Of a stretch of 11,275 nt of DNA, positions 1 through 7,475 are shown piece by piece; the stretch's first letter is position 1, and each line of letters begins with the position of its first letter. The notes below the pieces were generated by a model. The model was given only the letters and a program-made list of their open reading frames with translations. It was not told the origin of the DNA and ran no database searches. Origin of the DNA: an uncultured Chitinophagaceae bacterium (GTDB taxonomy: Bacteria; Bacteroidota; Bacteroidia; Chitinophagales; Chitinophagaceae); contig CALKVC010000075.1 of the NCBI GenBank assembly GCA_937996595.1, positions 1 to 11,275 of the forward strand, in the 5' to 3' direction. A program made the position numbers and the translations under genes.

Positions 1-593
1 CTGGCTGAACATACCAGGCCGGCCAGCAATAGCACAGCGGCTACGGGCCATGTCATCAGCATGCTTTGTGTATGCGAAATGATTAAGAAAAAACCAAGCC
101 AGCCTCCCATGGCGATGGCATGCATGCTTATCTTGAAATATATATTTGCTATAAGTGCAGCAGATGAAGCTATAAAGATGCCAAGTACAAATGATGTAAG
201 CAATAAAGGATATTGTGGTTGCTGCCGGAAAACAGTATAGGTCCAGAAATAAAAGATACCCGCAGCTATATATGGAATGATCCTGTCTTTCCGGGTACGT
301 AAAAAAACGGAATCAATGAATCCTACCGCTTTCAATAACAGTACACTGATGAGCGGAAAAAACACCAGGTTCAGGATTATGATCAGGATGGTTTGTTTTT
401 TTGCGGCATCAGAAAACCCTGTAAAAGCCGTAGGGTGTATATAAACCAGGAATAGGGATACATATAGCGGAATAAAAACAGGATGAAACAGGTAGCTGAA
501 AAATCCGGTGAATAACCGGCCCCCTGGTGAAACCGCAGTATGATTGTCTGTATCTGACAGGTTGTTCCGGCTGTTAATGGCAGTTGTTTCCAT
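1..593 (-). CDS. PAP2-superfamily-like integral membrane protein, C-terminus cut by window edge
   Basis: An open frame starts at an ATG (591-593) and runs without a stop to the left edge, giving about 197 residues. A polar N-terminus of about 28 residues is followed by roughly five or six hydrophobic segments (about 31-52, 68-90, 107-121, 130-152, 162-175, 184-196). Two conserved-looking polar patches, RTRKDRIIPY (99-108) and KISMHAIAMGG (154-164), resemble the basic and histidine motifs of membrane PAP2-type phosphatases, although the classical PSGH signature is not exact. Many Bacteroidota carry similar unnamed membrane proteins. If it is a PAP2 enzyme it would dephosphorylate a lipid phosphate or pyrophosphate in the membrane. 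The start lies 25 bp after the rpoN stop on the same strand, so co-transcription with rpoN is likely. The membrane protein is clear; the enzymatic role is tentative. Confidence 0.65.
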   Translation of the reverse strand, partial: METTAINSRNNLSDTDNHTAVSPGGRLFTGFFSYLFHPVFIPLYVSLFLVYIHPTAFTGFSDAAKKQTILIIILNLVFFPLISVLLLKAVGFIDSVFLRTRKDRIIPYIAAGIFYFWTYTVFRQQPQYPLLLTSFVLGIFIASSAALIANIYFKISMHAIAMGGWLGFFLIISHTQSMLMTWPVAAVLLLAGLVCSA

Positions 594-618
594 GATAGTA
601 TTTTTTATATAGGCCGGT

Positions 619-2103
619 TTATAGAGTTTTCCTTAGCCTGGCAACGGGTATGTTCAGTTGTTCCCTGTATTTGGCAACTGTTCGCCTGGCTATATTGTAG
701 CCTTTTTCCTGCAGCATATCAGTTAGTTTTTCGTCGCTGTACGGATGTTTCTTGCTTTCGTTCTCTATGATATCCATCAGTATCTTCTTCACTTCCCTGG
801 TGCTTACTTCTTCGCCGCTGTCGGTATTAAGGCTTTCGCTGAAAAAGAATTTCAGGCGATAGGTTCCGAATTCAGTTTGCACAAACTTACTGTTTGCCAC
901 CCGGCTTACGGTTGATATGTCCAGGTTGGTCTTCTCCGCAATATCTTTCAGGATCATCGGCCTCAATTCGGTATCATCACCAGTAAGAAAGAAATCGTAT
1001 TGGTAGTTCATGATGGCCTCCATGGTATTCAGCAGGGTGTTTTGCCGTTGCTTGATGGCATCAATGAACCATTTTGCCGAATCAATCTTTTGCTTGATGA
1101 AAATCACCGCTTCTTTCTGGCGCTTGTCTTTCTTGCTTCCCCTTTCATAATCTTTAAGCATATCTCGGTAACCTTCACTGATGCGCAGGTCGGGTGCGTT
1201 TTTGCTGTTAAGTGTAAGTTCCAGCTTCCCGTTATTGTTGTTAATGAAAAAGTCGGGTATCACATAATTTTCCCCGTTATGCTGTTCACTGGAAATGCCT
1301 CCGGGCTTGGGGTTCAGTTTAATTATTTGCGCAATGATCTCCCTCAGTTCTTCGTCTGTAAGGTTGAGTCCGCGTTCAATTTTTTCGTAATGTTTCTTGA
1401 TGAACTCATCAAAATACTCATCAATCACCCTGATGGCATTTGCAATCACTTTATCCTTCCCCTGTTTCCTTTTCAGTTGCAGCAGCAGGCATTCCTGCAG
1501 GTTCCTGGCGCCTACACCAGGCGGATCAAAATGCTGTATCAGCATGATGAGTTTAGATATTTCCTTTTCATCCGTCTCAATGTTCTGGCGGAAAGCCATA
1601 TCGTCAATGATTGAGGGGATATCCCGCCGCAGGTAGCCGTCATCATCAAGGCTTCCAACCAGGTGAATAGCAATCTTATGTTGCTTTTCGTTCAAATTGA
1701 GCATGCCCACCTGTTGCTGCATCAGTTCCATGAAACTTGATTCAACCTTATGCGGTATTACCCTGTCATCGTCTTTTTCCGGGTAATTATCGTCCCTCAG
1801 CTTATAATCGCCCACCTCATCATCTCCGTCGGTAACATATTCACTGATGTCAATATTATCATACTCATCTTCACTGCCATCGGGTTCAAATTCATCCTCC
1901 TTTGTATCTTCAAATTCATCCTTGAGGTCAAATTCGTCATCATGGCCTTCTTCCACCTGTTCCAGCGCCGGGTTATCTTCAATTTCTTCCTTTATCCGTT
2001 CATCCAGGATGGCAGTAGGAACCTGCAGCAGTTTCATTAACTGAATCTGCTGCGGCGACAGTTTTTGCAAAAGCCTTTGTTGTAAACTCTGTTGTAATGC
2101 CAT
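619..2103 (-). CDS. rpoN: RNA polymerase sigma-54 factor RpoN
   Basis: This 494-residue protein has the full sigma-54 layout. Region I (about 1-50) is Gln/Leu-rich and contains LSPQQIQLMKLLQVP, the part that contacts activators and blocks open-complex formation. Region II (about 51-113) is an extremely acidic linker rich in DE and DEF pairs. The core-binding domain follows, with the HFDPPGVGARNLQECL motif at 191-206. A helix-turn-helix lies at about 385-413, where DISTVSRV is recognisable. The RpoN box ARRTVAKYR sits at 472-480, 14 residues from the C-terminus. Sigma-54 directs RNA polymerase to -24/-12 promoters and needs an AAA+ enhancer-binding activator; none is encoded in this window. 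The length is normal for Bacteroidota RpoN and the ATG start places region I correctly. The PAP2-like gene follows after 25 bp. A 295-bp spacer upstream probably carries its promoter, but no good TAnnTTTG box was found there. Confidence 0.97.
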   Translation of the reverse strand: MALQQSLQQRLLQKLSPQQIQLMKLLQVPTAILDERIKEEIEDNPALEQVEEGHDDEFDLKDEFEDTKEDEFEPDGSEDEYDNIDISEYVTDGDDEVGDYKLRDDNYPEKDDDRVIPHKVESSFMELMQQQVGMLNLNEKQHKIAIHLVGSLDDDGYLRRDIPSIIDDMAFRQNIETDEKEISKLIMLIQHFDPPGVGARNLQECLLLQLKRKQGKDKVIANAIRVIDEYFDEFIKKHYEKIERGLNLTDEELREIIAQIIKLNPKPGGISSEQHNGENYVIPDFFINNNNGKLELTLNSKNAPDLRISEGYRDMLKDYERGSKKDKRQKEAVIFIKQKIDSAKWFIDAIKQRQNTLLNTMEAIMNYQYDFFLTGDDTELRPMILKDIAEKTNLDISTVSRVANSKFVQTEFGTYRLKFFFSESLNTDSGEEVSTREVKKILMDIIENESKKHPYSDEKLTDMLQEKGYNIARRTVAKYREQLNIPVARLRKTL

Positions 2104-2398
2104 GTTTCATGTAACTGGCTTCCATGCTTATATCCAACAAGGGTTTTCAACATGAGGAAGCCGGTTAATGGTGTAAAATTACAATTCTAAAACCTGTATT
2201 TTTAGTTAAATCTTCGAAATTTTGCTTTTTTGCACGATTATTGCGGAGAAGGGCTTTTTTGATTGCCGTTTAACAACTTTCCAATCGTTTTTTTGTAATG
2301 AAATGCAATGTTAGCCTGCATCGGGCAAATGAGATAATCCGTTTATTCATTTTCTTTTTAGATGAGCCCGGATGTTAACGGCAAAAGGTAACTGTTTA
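2104..2398. other. Spacer upstream of rpoN, no gene seen
   Basis: This 295-bp AT-rich spacer lies between the end of the GHL10 gene and the start of rpoN, both on the minus strand. No plausible coding frame, tRNA or rho-independent terminator was recognised. It must hold the 3' end of the MarR/GHL10 transcript and probably the rpoN promoter, but no clean TAnnTTTG element is visible on the minus strand. It contains a near-perfect long-distance inverted repeat (2263-2274 and 2374-2384). Confidence 0.5.
2263..2384. repeat. Inverted repeat with ~99-bp loop upstream of rpoN
   Basis: TTGCCGTTTAAC at 2263-2274 and GTTAACGGCAA at 2374-2384 are reverse complements except for one extra T in the left arm. 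The loop is about 99 bp. The repeat may form a long stem in RNA or be a pair of protein-binding sites; it may also be chance. No function is known. Confidence 0.35.
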
Positions 2399-3604
2399 CT
2401 AATTTATTTTGGGGGTGGGCGCCGGTATATTGAAATATTGCTCCCGGATGATATCGGCTATTCCGTAAGGATTTTTCTCAAATGTTTTGCTGCTGTAAAA
2501 AATCATACCCTGGATATTGGGTGTGGCACGCAGCTTTTCAATCTGCCGTGGAATTTGTGTCTTATCTCTCCAGGCGCTGTGATTGCTTCCGGTACGGTAA
2601 ATGCCTAATCCTATATAGCAGTTTTTTCCATGACAATTTTTACTCCACCAGTCAACCAGCACTTCATAATCTACATTCTTATGTCCTATTTCCCAGTATA
2701 GCTGGGGGGCCACGTAATCTATCCAGCCTTTTTTCAGCCATAAAAGGATATCAGCATACAGGTCATCGTAATTGCTTTGGGCGCCAATTGTTTTACTGCC
2801 GTTTACAGGGTCACGGTCGCCGTTTCTCCAAACACCAAACGGGCTGATCCCAAACTGGCATTTGCTGTTTACCTCCTTGATCGTTTTGTACAGCATGGCT
2901 ATGATAGAATCTACGTTGCTCCTGCGCCAGGCATCCTTTGCCATCCCGTTCCCATATTTCCTGTATGTTTCTTGGTCGGGGAATTCCCTGCCTGCAATCC
3001 TGTATGGATAAAAATAATCATCAAAATGAATGGCGTCTACGGCATAACGTGATACAACATCCTTTACAACACGGTTTACGTAAAGCTGTGCTTCCTTGTT
3101 GCCGGGGTCAAAATATTTCTTATCGCCGTAATTCAGGAACCATTCCGGTTTAGTTCTGGTTATATGCGTTTCCGTAATAGAACTGTTGTAAATATTGAAA
3201 ATAGCCCTGTACGGGTTCATCCAGGCGTGAAATTCCATGCCCCGTTTATGCGTTTCATCAATCATGAACTGCAGCGGGTCGTATAAGGGAACAGGTGGCT
3301 GGCCCTGTACCCCCGTCAACCATTGGCTCCAGGGTTCGAATGGCGAAGGATAAAATGCATCAGTTGCCGGGCGTATCTGCATAACGATGGCGTTCATACC
3401 GTTCTGCTTATGCATATCAAGTAACCTGATGAACTGGGCTTTCTGCTCATCGCTGCTGATGGTCGGTTTTTCGGGGTAGTCTATATTGCTGATGGTTGCT
3501 ATCCATACTCCACGGAATTCAGGTTTTACTGCTTCCGTTTGGGCATATACGCTATTTAACAGACACAAGGATAACAGGATGGCAGTGATGGTAAGCTTAG
3601 GCAT
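2399..3604 (-). CDS. Secreted GHL10/DUF187-family glycoside hydrolase-like protein
   Basis: This 401-residue protein starts with a signal peptide (about 1-21, ending near VYA|Q). It then shows the hallmarks of the GHL10 (DUF187, YngK-like) TIM-barrel family: EFRGVWIATISNIDYP (29-44), GMNAIVMQIRPATDAFY (69-85), EPWSQWLTGVQG (90-101), HKRGMEFHAWMNPYRA (119-134), DAIHFDDYFYPY (190-201) and YVAPQLYWEIG (297-307). The family is linked to cleavage of polysaccharides or peptidoglycan-related glycans outside the cytoplasm; the substrate here cannot be read from sequence. The acidic residues around HFDDYF are candidates for catalysis. The chain ends soon after the barrel, so the C-terminal fibronectin-like extension found in many longer homologues is absent. 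Its ATG overlaps the last 8 bp of the upstream MarR gene, indicating translational coupling and probable control by that regulator. Confidence 0.9.
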   Translation of the reverse strand: MPKLTITAILLSLCLLNSVYAQTEAVKPEFRGVWIATISNIDYPEKPTISSDEQKAQFIRLLDMHKQNGMNAIVMQIRPATDAFYPSPFEPWSQWLTGVQGQPPVPLYDPLQFMIDETHKRGMEFHAWMNPYRAIFNIYNSSITETHITRTKPEWFLNYGDKKYFDPGNKEAQLYVNRVVKDVVSRYAVDAIHFDDYFYPYRIAGREFPDQETYRKYGNGMAKDAWRRSNVDSIIAMLYKTIKEVNSKCQFGISPFGVWRNGDRDPVNGSKTIGAQSNYDDLYADILLWLKKGWIDYVAPQLYWEIGHKNVDYEVLVDWWSKNCHGKNCYIGLGIYRTGSNHSAWRDKTQIPRQIEKLRATPNIQGMIFYSSKTFEKNPYGIADIIREQYFNIPAPTPKIN

Positions 3605-4052
3605 GCGGGTTTCTGATTTTATCCAGTAAGGTATTCAGGGTTTTGGCTTCTGCGGCAGTAAGGTTTCCAAACACAGCGTCCATGTCGGGTTCATACCTGT
3701 CCATTTTTTCAAGCAGTTTAGAACCCTTTTCAGTGATGGAAACATCTACCAGCCGCTTATCATCCGGGCATACGGTTTTTTTTACCAGCCCTTTTATGAT
3801 AAGCCTGTCAACAATCCTGCTTGTATCGCTCATCTTGTCAAGCATCCGTTGCCTGATCTGCAGGGTGGAAATCGGTTTGCCGGCTCCCCGTAAAATCCTC
3901 AGGATATTAAATTGCTGCGCCGTAATTTTTTCCTTATCAAAAAGGGCTTTCATTTTTTCATTCAACCAGTTATAGGTGTAAATAAGGTTAATTACCCCTT
4001 TCTGGTATTCATTCCTGAATTTCGGTTGTGAAATGTCCTTTTCAATACTCAT
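3597..4052 (-). CDS. MarR-family winged-helix transcriptional regulator
   Basis: Taken from the ATG at 4050-4052, the protein is 151 residues and begins MSIEKDISQPKFRNEYQKG, like typical Bacteroidota MarR proteins. The frame is open upstream (TTG at 4127, ATG at 4115), adding about 20-25 residues of non-family sequence that I judge untranslated. Features are an N-terminal dimerisation helix (about 10-38), a winged helix with ITAQQFNILRILRG (43-56), the recognition helix region DKMSDTSRIVDRLIIKGLV (72-90), the wing with DDKRLVDVSITEKG (97-110, the conserved D-x-R pattern), and a C-terminal dimer helix (about 131-147). MarR proteins usually repress adjacent genes and release DNA on binding a small ligand or on oxidation; the single Cys (95) lies next to the wing. 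The gene overlaps the GHL10 gene by 8 bp, so that gene is its most likely partner. The 174-bp spacer upstream may hold autoregulatory sites. Confidence 0.92.
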   Translation of the reverse strand: MSIEKDISQPKFRNEYQKGVINLIYTYNWLNEKMKALFDKEKITAQQFNILRILRGAGKPISTLQIRQRMLDKMSDTSRIVDRLIIKGLVKKTVCPDDKRLVDVSITEKGSKLLEKMDRYEPDMDAVFGNLTAAEAKTLNTLLDKIRNPHA

Positions 4053-4226
4053 GGTTGCCTGTAAGGTTTTGCAATGATAAGCAATGTATGCCGGAGAAGG
4101 GATTTGATACCTCATGATTTTTACCAATCCGTGTACCGGTTTTACATCTTTCCTGTAAAATTAATGGTGAAACAATGAAGCCGAAGATAATCTGTTATGC
4201 AATAAGAAAAATTTAACAGGAAATGT

Positions 4227-5243
4227 TTAGTTATCATTTGCCGTAAATTCATTCATATATATCTTGATCAGGATGATGAAATAACTTACCAGCAACGGCC
4301 CGAAAACAAGGCCCATGAAACCGAAAAGGCTCAATCCTACAATCACCCCCAGGACAGTTATCATGGGGTGTACATTTCCCATTTTTTTTAACAGGCCAAG
4401 CCTGGTGATATAATCTACGTTTCCGGTTACCAAAACGCTGTACACAGCCAGCCAGATTGCCGGGTTTGTTTGCCCGATAGCCATCAGGTAAATAACCAGC
4501 GGAACCCACACAATCATGGTTCCTACTATCGGGAAAAAGGCAAAAACGCCGGTGATGAAGCCCCATAACCCCCAGTCTTCCAAGCCGAATATCCAGTACC
4601 CCAGGGCAGCAAATATGCCCTGTACAATACAGATGATGGGAATTCCCAGCGCATTTGACCTGATCATCATTTTCGTTTCTGCAGCCAGTTTGTCTACGCT
4701 TTCCTTTTCAAGCGGAATGATCTTGTTCAAATATCTTTCTATTTCTTTTCCGCTAACCAGTAAATAATATAGCAGGAAGAACATCATGATGAGGTTAGTG
4801 AGCAGGTTCATGGTACTGTTGAGTATACCGGGAATAAAGGAGGAAATGTTATCTGTGAGTTTATGTACCGTATCATCAGACAGTACTTCCATCCCGGTAA
4901 TGTCTGTAATCTTTAAGGAAACGGTTTTTATACCGGTTTTTATTTTTTCCTGGTTTGCCAAAAGGCCGTTTACTTTGGGAGATACCATTTTGATGGCCAC
5001 AAAAACAGGGATAGCCACAATAACCATATAAAAAAGTATGAATAATAAAGCAGTAAGGCTTTTCTTCCATTTTTTTGCATAGATAAGCCTGAAATACCAG
5101 GCACGGCTTAATATATAAAGTGTTACACCGCCCAGCAGGCCCGGAATAAACATTCGTAACTCATGGAGCAGAACCACTCCCAGGAACATTATCAAAGCCA
5201 GTAACAGCAATTGGCGTAGCCTGTCATTAAAGGTAAAATTCAT
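4227..5243 (-). CDS. AI-2E family (PerM/YdiK-like) polytopic membrane protein
   Basis: From the ATG at 5241-5243 this is a 338-residue membrane protein of the AI-2E exporter family (Pfam AI-2E_transport). It has paired N-terminal hydrophobic helices, a soluble-looking stretch in the first half with many Lys, Asp and Ser residues, and a run of C-terminal helices. Family-like motifs are GVFAFFPIVGTMIVWVPLVIY and, near the end, GLVFGPLLVSYFIILIKIY. Members have been linked to autoinducer-2 export or, in other bacteria, to ion or proton antiport and stress tolerance; the family name does not fix a substrate. The frame extends upstream to an ATG at 5288, which would overlap the radical SAM gene by 26 bp. 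The shorter start leaves a 19-bp gap and begins just before the first helix, so I prefer it. It is probably co-transcribed with the upstream radical SAM gene. Confidence 0.88.
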   Translation of the reverse strand: MNFTFNDRLRQLLLLALIMFLGVVLLHELRMFIPGLLGGVTLYILSRAWYFRLIYAKKWKKSLTALLFILFYMVIVAIPVFVAIKMVSPKVNGLLANQEKIKTGIKTVSLKITDITGMEVLSDDTVHKLTDNISSFIPGILNSTMNLLTNLIMMFFLLYYLLVSGKEIERYLNKIIPLEKESVDKLAAETKMMIRSNALGIPIICIVQGIFAALGYWIFGLEDWGLWGFITGVFAFFPIVGTMIVWVPLVIYLMAIGQTNPAIWLAVYSVLVTGNVDYITRLGLLKKMGNVHPMITVLGVIVGLSLFGFMGLVFGPLLVSYFIILIKIYMNEFTANDN

Positions 5244-5262
5244 TGATATGGGTTTGTATTGG

Positions 5263-6288
5263 TTATTTCCAAACGGATACACCTTCACTGCAATTGGAAC
5301 AAATGTCGATATTCTTCCGGCTTTTCATCAATTCGCTCCTGAATTGTTTATAGTTTTCATTTTGCCAGATATTCTTGAAGGAATCGTTTTTCAGGTTTCC
5401 CAGCTGATGCATCGCATCCTTATCAAAGCAGCAGGGAACAACCAGCCCGTCCCAGGTAATTACATTGGCATGCCATAATTTCCAGCAGCGGTTTGCCAGT
5501 TTATTCTTTGCAGTATAAGTTCCGTTTGCATTTTTCCTGTACCGGCTGAAAGCATCGTTTTCCGGAATCAGTTTATTGGGATCTGTTTCATAATCATACA
5601 CCTGGGCGGTTTTAAAGCGTACATCTATACCAATTTCTTTTGCCAGCTTCTTAATGTCTGCCACCTGGTGTTCGTTCGGTTTTACCACCAGGAACTGGAA
5701 AAAAACATAGGGCGTTTTGCTGTTGAGCGCTTTTTTCCATTTTACAATATTCTTTGCACCTTCAATCACTTTTTCCAGGTTGCCGCCAACACGGTATTGC
5801 TGGTATACATCCTGTGTGGTGCCGTCAATGGAGATGATAAGCCTGTCGAGGCCGCTTTCAACCGTTTTTCGGGCAGCCTCATCCGTTAGGTAATGGGCAT
5901 TGGTAGACGTGGCGGTATAGATGCCTTTCTTTGAAGCATAAGTAACCATGTCAAGAAAATCTGTGTTTAGGTAAGGCTCGCCCTGGAAATAAAAAATCAG
6001 GTAGAGCAGGTGCCGGTGGATATCGTCGATCGTTTCTGTAAAAAAATCCTTTTTCAGCATACCGGTAGGCCGGGTAAACTGGCGAAGGCCGCTGGGGCAT
6101 TCGGGGCAGCGCAGGTTGCAACTCGTGGTTGGTTCAAAAGAAATGGAGATGGGTAAACCCCATTGTACCGGTTTTTGAAGCAGGCGGCTGATATAGAAAC
6201 CGGACAGTACTTTTATGCCGTTCCAGGCCCTGGCCGGGGTAAGCTTGCTAAGCAGGTTAAAACTGTCAGGGATGTTTACAGACGGCAT
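5263..6288 (-). CDS. Radical SAM protein with C-terminal SPASM-type cysteines
   Basis: This 341-residue protein contains the radical SAM cluster motif CNLRCPEC (C57, C61, C64), which binds a [4Fe-4S] cluster and S-adenosylmethionine. The FQGEP segment (101-105) matches the SAM-binding GGE-like motif, and LIISIDGTTQDVY (150-162) matches the barrel strand common in MoaA/PqqE/SPASM proteins. The C-terminal part holds C268, the pair C286-C287, and C330/C333 (CSNC), consistent with a SPASM or twitch domain binding an auxiliary cluster. The length fits small SPASM proteins. SPASM enzymes often modify peptides or proteins, but no small precursor-like frame lies nearby, so the substrate is unknown. 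The gene starts 49 bp after the transglycosylase stop and ends 19 bp before the AI-2E gene. A TACTTTTG element directly before the ATG suggests it can be transcribed on its own. Confidence 0.92.
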   Translation of the reverse strand: MPSVNIPDSFNLLSKLTPARAWNGIKVLSGFYISRLLQKPVQWGLPISISFEPTTSCNLRCPECPSGLRQFTRPTGMLKKDFFTETIDDIHRHLLYLIFYFQGEPYLNTDFLDMVTYASKKGIYTATSTNAHYLTDEAARKTVESGLDRLIISIDGTTQDVYQQYRVGGNLEKVIEGAKNIVKWKKALNSKTPYVFFQFLVVKPNEHQVADIKKLAKEIGIDVRFKTAQVYDYETDPNKLIPENDAFSRYRKNANGTYTAKNKLANRCWKLWHANVITWDGLVVPCCFDKDAMHQLGNLKNDSFKNIWQNENYKQFRSELMKSRKNIDICSNCSEGVSVWK

Positions 6289-6292
6289 TGTG

Positions 6293-6300
6293 CAAAAGTA
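6293..6300 (-). promoter_or_regulatory. Candidate Bacteroidota -7 element for the radical SAM gene
   Basis: Read on the minus strand, the sequence is TACTTTTG, an exact match to the Bacteroidota -7 consensus TAnnTTTG. It lies only 4 bp before the ATG at 6288, so a transcript from it would have almost no leader. No TTG-type -33 box is visible about 20 bp upstream, which weakens the call. Confidence 0.45.
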
Positions 6301-6337
6301 ATGCTATTTCTTCAGCCGTTTTCCTGTGTAAGACCCG

Positions 6338-7231
6338 TTACAGGGAAATGCTAAGCCAATCTATTTCCGGGGTTTCGGACCGGGATACTTTTGCCGTTAT
6401 GGTCTTAAACTGCAGTTCGTTTTTCAAAAATTTTTCATAGTTGTTGAAAACAACGTTCAGGGTGATGAAGTTCATCACATAGGTCTTAGTTTCAGATGGA
6501 AGATAATGTACGATATCCCAGAAACCGGGGTTCTTTTTTCCTGTCTTCTCCATGGCGTTCCATACATTGCCAACACCCCAGTTATAGCTGGCAGCAATCA
6601 GCAACCAGTCGTTATTCAGGTTCCTGCATCGGTCACGCAGATACCTTGCTGCTGCTATGGTAGACCGTTTAAAATCTTTTCTTTCATCAACCAATGTATT
6701 TTTCTTACCGGTCTTTTTTTCATGCTTTGCTGTTTTACCTGCTTTTGAGGCTACCTTTTTTTCTTTCTTGCCGGCGGGAACAATTTTTAACCCATATTCC
6801 CTGGCCACATCATCCATGATCTGCCAGTAACCAACGGCTCCGGCTGATGAAACGGCATTTGGATTGAAACCGCTTTCGAGTGCAATAAGCACCTGGAATT
6901 CTTTTGGCACATCATATTTCTTAAATATGGCTGCCACTTTAGGAAATATTTTTTTACTGCGGTTATAAGTACGCTCCAGGTATCCTTTCCTGTTAACGGA
7001 AAATTTTTCTATGTAATCAATCGTATGCTGCTCATTGCCCGAAAAGATTTCGGGGAATTCCACATTGGATTCTTTAATTACGATGAGTGAATCCCGCTTA
7101 TTATCGGGTTGCGCAATCATTTTGCTCCTGGTGGTATCTGAAAAGGAAATTACCGGAAATGCCGTGGAAACTTTTGCCATGAGGCAAAAAGCCAGGATTA
7201 AAGCCGGGGCTTTTACGATGGGTGTTTTCAA
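6338..7231 (-). CDS. MltD-like lytic transglycosylase with a Lys-rich insertion
   Basis: This 297-residue protein has a signal peptide (about 1-24) and a transglycosylase SLT domain. The catalytic glutamate is in LIALESGFNP (E119), followed by SSAGAVGYWQIM (128-139) and REYGLKI (144-150). The VDERKDFKRSTIAAARYLRD stretch (181-200) and AASYNWGVGNV (213-223) match MltD-type enzymes. Such enzymes cleave the MurNAc-GlcNAc bond of peptidoglycan to give 1,6-anhydro-MurNAc ends, acting in the periplasm. Between REYGLKI and VDERKD lies a Lys/Ala/Gly-rich insertion (about 152-180), where MltD-type proteins usually have only a few residues. No LysM repeats are present, unlike E. coli MltD. The start is a TTG (7229-7231): no ATG in the frame preserves the signal peptide. 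The radical SAM gene follows after 49 bp, and a GH25 muramidase is divergent upstream. Confidence 0.92.
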   Translation of the reverse strand: MKTPIVKAPALILAFCLMAKVSTAFPVISFSDTTRSKMIAQPDNKRDSLIVIKESNVEFPEIFSGNEQHTIDYIEKFSVNRKGYLERTYNRSKKIFPKVAAIFKKYDVPKEFQVLIALESGFNPNAVSSAGAVGYWQIMDDVAREYGLKIVPAGKKEKKVASKAGKTAKHEKKTGKKNTLVDERKDFKRSTIAAARYLRDRCRNLNNDWLLIAASYNWGVGNVWNAMEKTGKKNPGFWDIVHYLPSETKTYVMNFITLNVVFNNYEKFLKNELQFKTITAKVSRSETPEIDWLSISL

Positions 7232-7463
7232 GGTCAGGTTATTATCGGATGAAATAATAAGGCTTATATAATATTGATTATAAAGCGTTTTTGGAAAACG
7301 AATCGCGATGGTATTTATTGCCTTTAATGGTAATTTTTAGCAGAAAAGCCTAATCGCTATTGTAAATGGATGGAATAAGTATATATACACTACGTTTCAT
7401 GATTTTCTGATTGTATTAACAAAATGGCCAAGAAATCATTTTACCAAGCCCTAAAACTAAATT

Positions 7464-7475
7464 TAACTTAAGTTA
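7464..7475. repeat. Perfect 12-bp palindrome next to the muramidase -7 box
   Basis: TAACTTAAGTTA is a perfect palindrome. Its last two bases are the first two of the TATGTTTG candidate -7 element. This is a typical position for an operator, but the spacer is AT-rich and chance is possible. Confidence 0.35.

Noticed and set aside
1000..1614. A 204-codon open frame on the plus strand opposite rpoN
   Set aside because: It lies entirely antisense to the well-supported rpoN gene, has no recognisable family features, and its open state follows from the codon use of rpoN.
2524..2539. TGGCACG sequence resembling a sigma-54 -24 element
   Set aside because: The matching -12 part lacks the essential GC, and it lies inside the GHL10 gene facing no gene start.
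4053..4127. Extended MarR N-terminus starting at TTG 4127 or ATG 4115
   Set aside because: The typical family start MSIEKDISQ begins at the ATG at 4052; the added residues do not resemble MarR proteins.
5244..5288. Longer N-terminus of the AI-2E family protein starting at 5288
   Set aside because: It would overlap the radical SAM gene by 26 bp and adds polar residues not typical of the family; the ATG at 5243 lies just before the first helix. It cannot be fully excluded.
5263..7231. A RiPP precursor peptide gene near the radical SAM/SPASM gene
   Set aside because: The gaps of 49 bp and 19 bp on either side are too small, and no short Cys- or Gly-rich frame was seen nearby.
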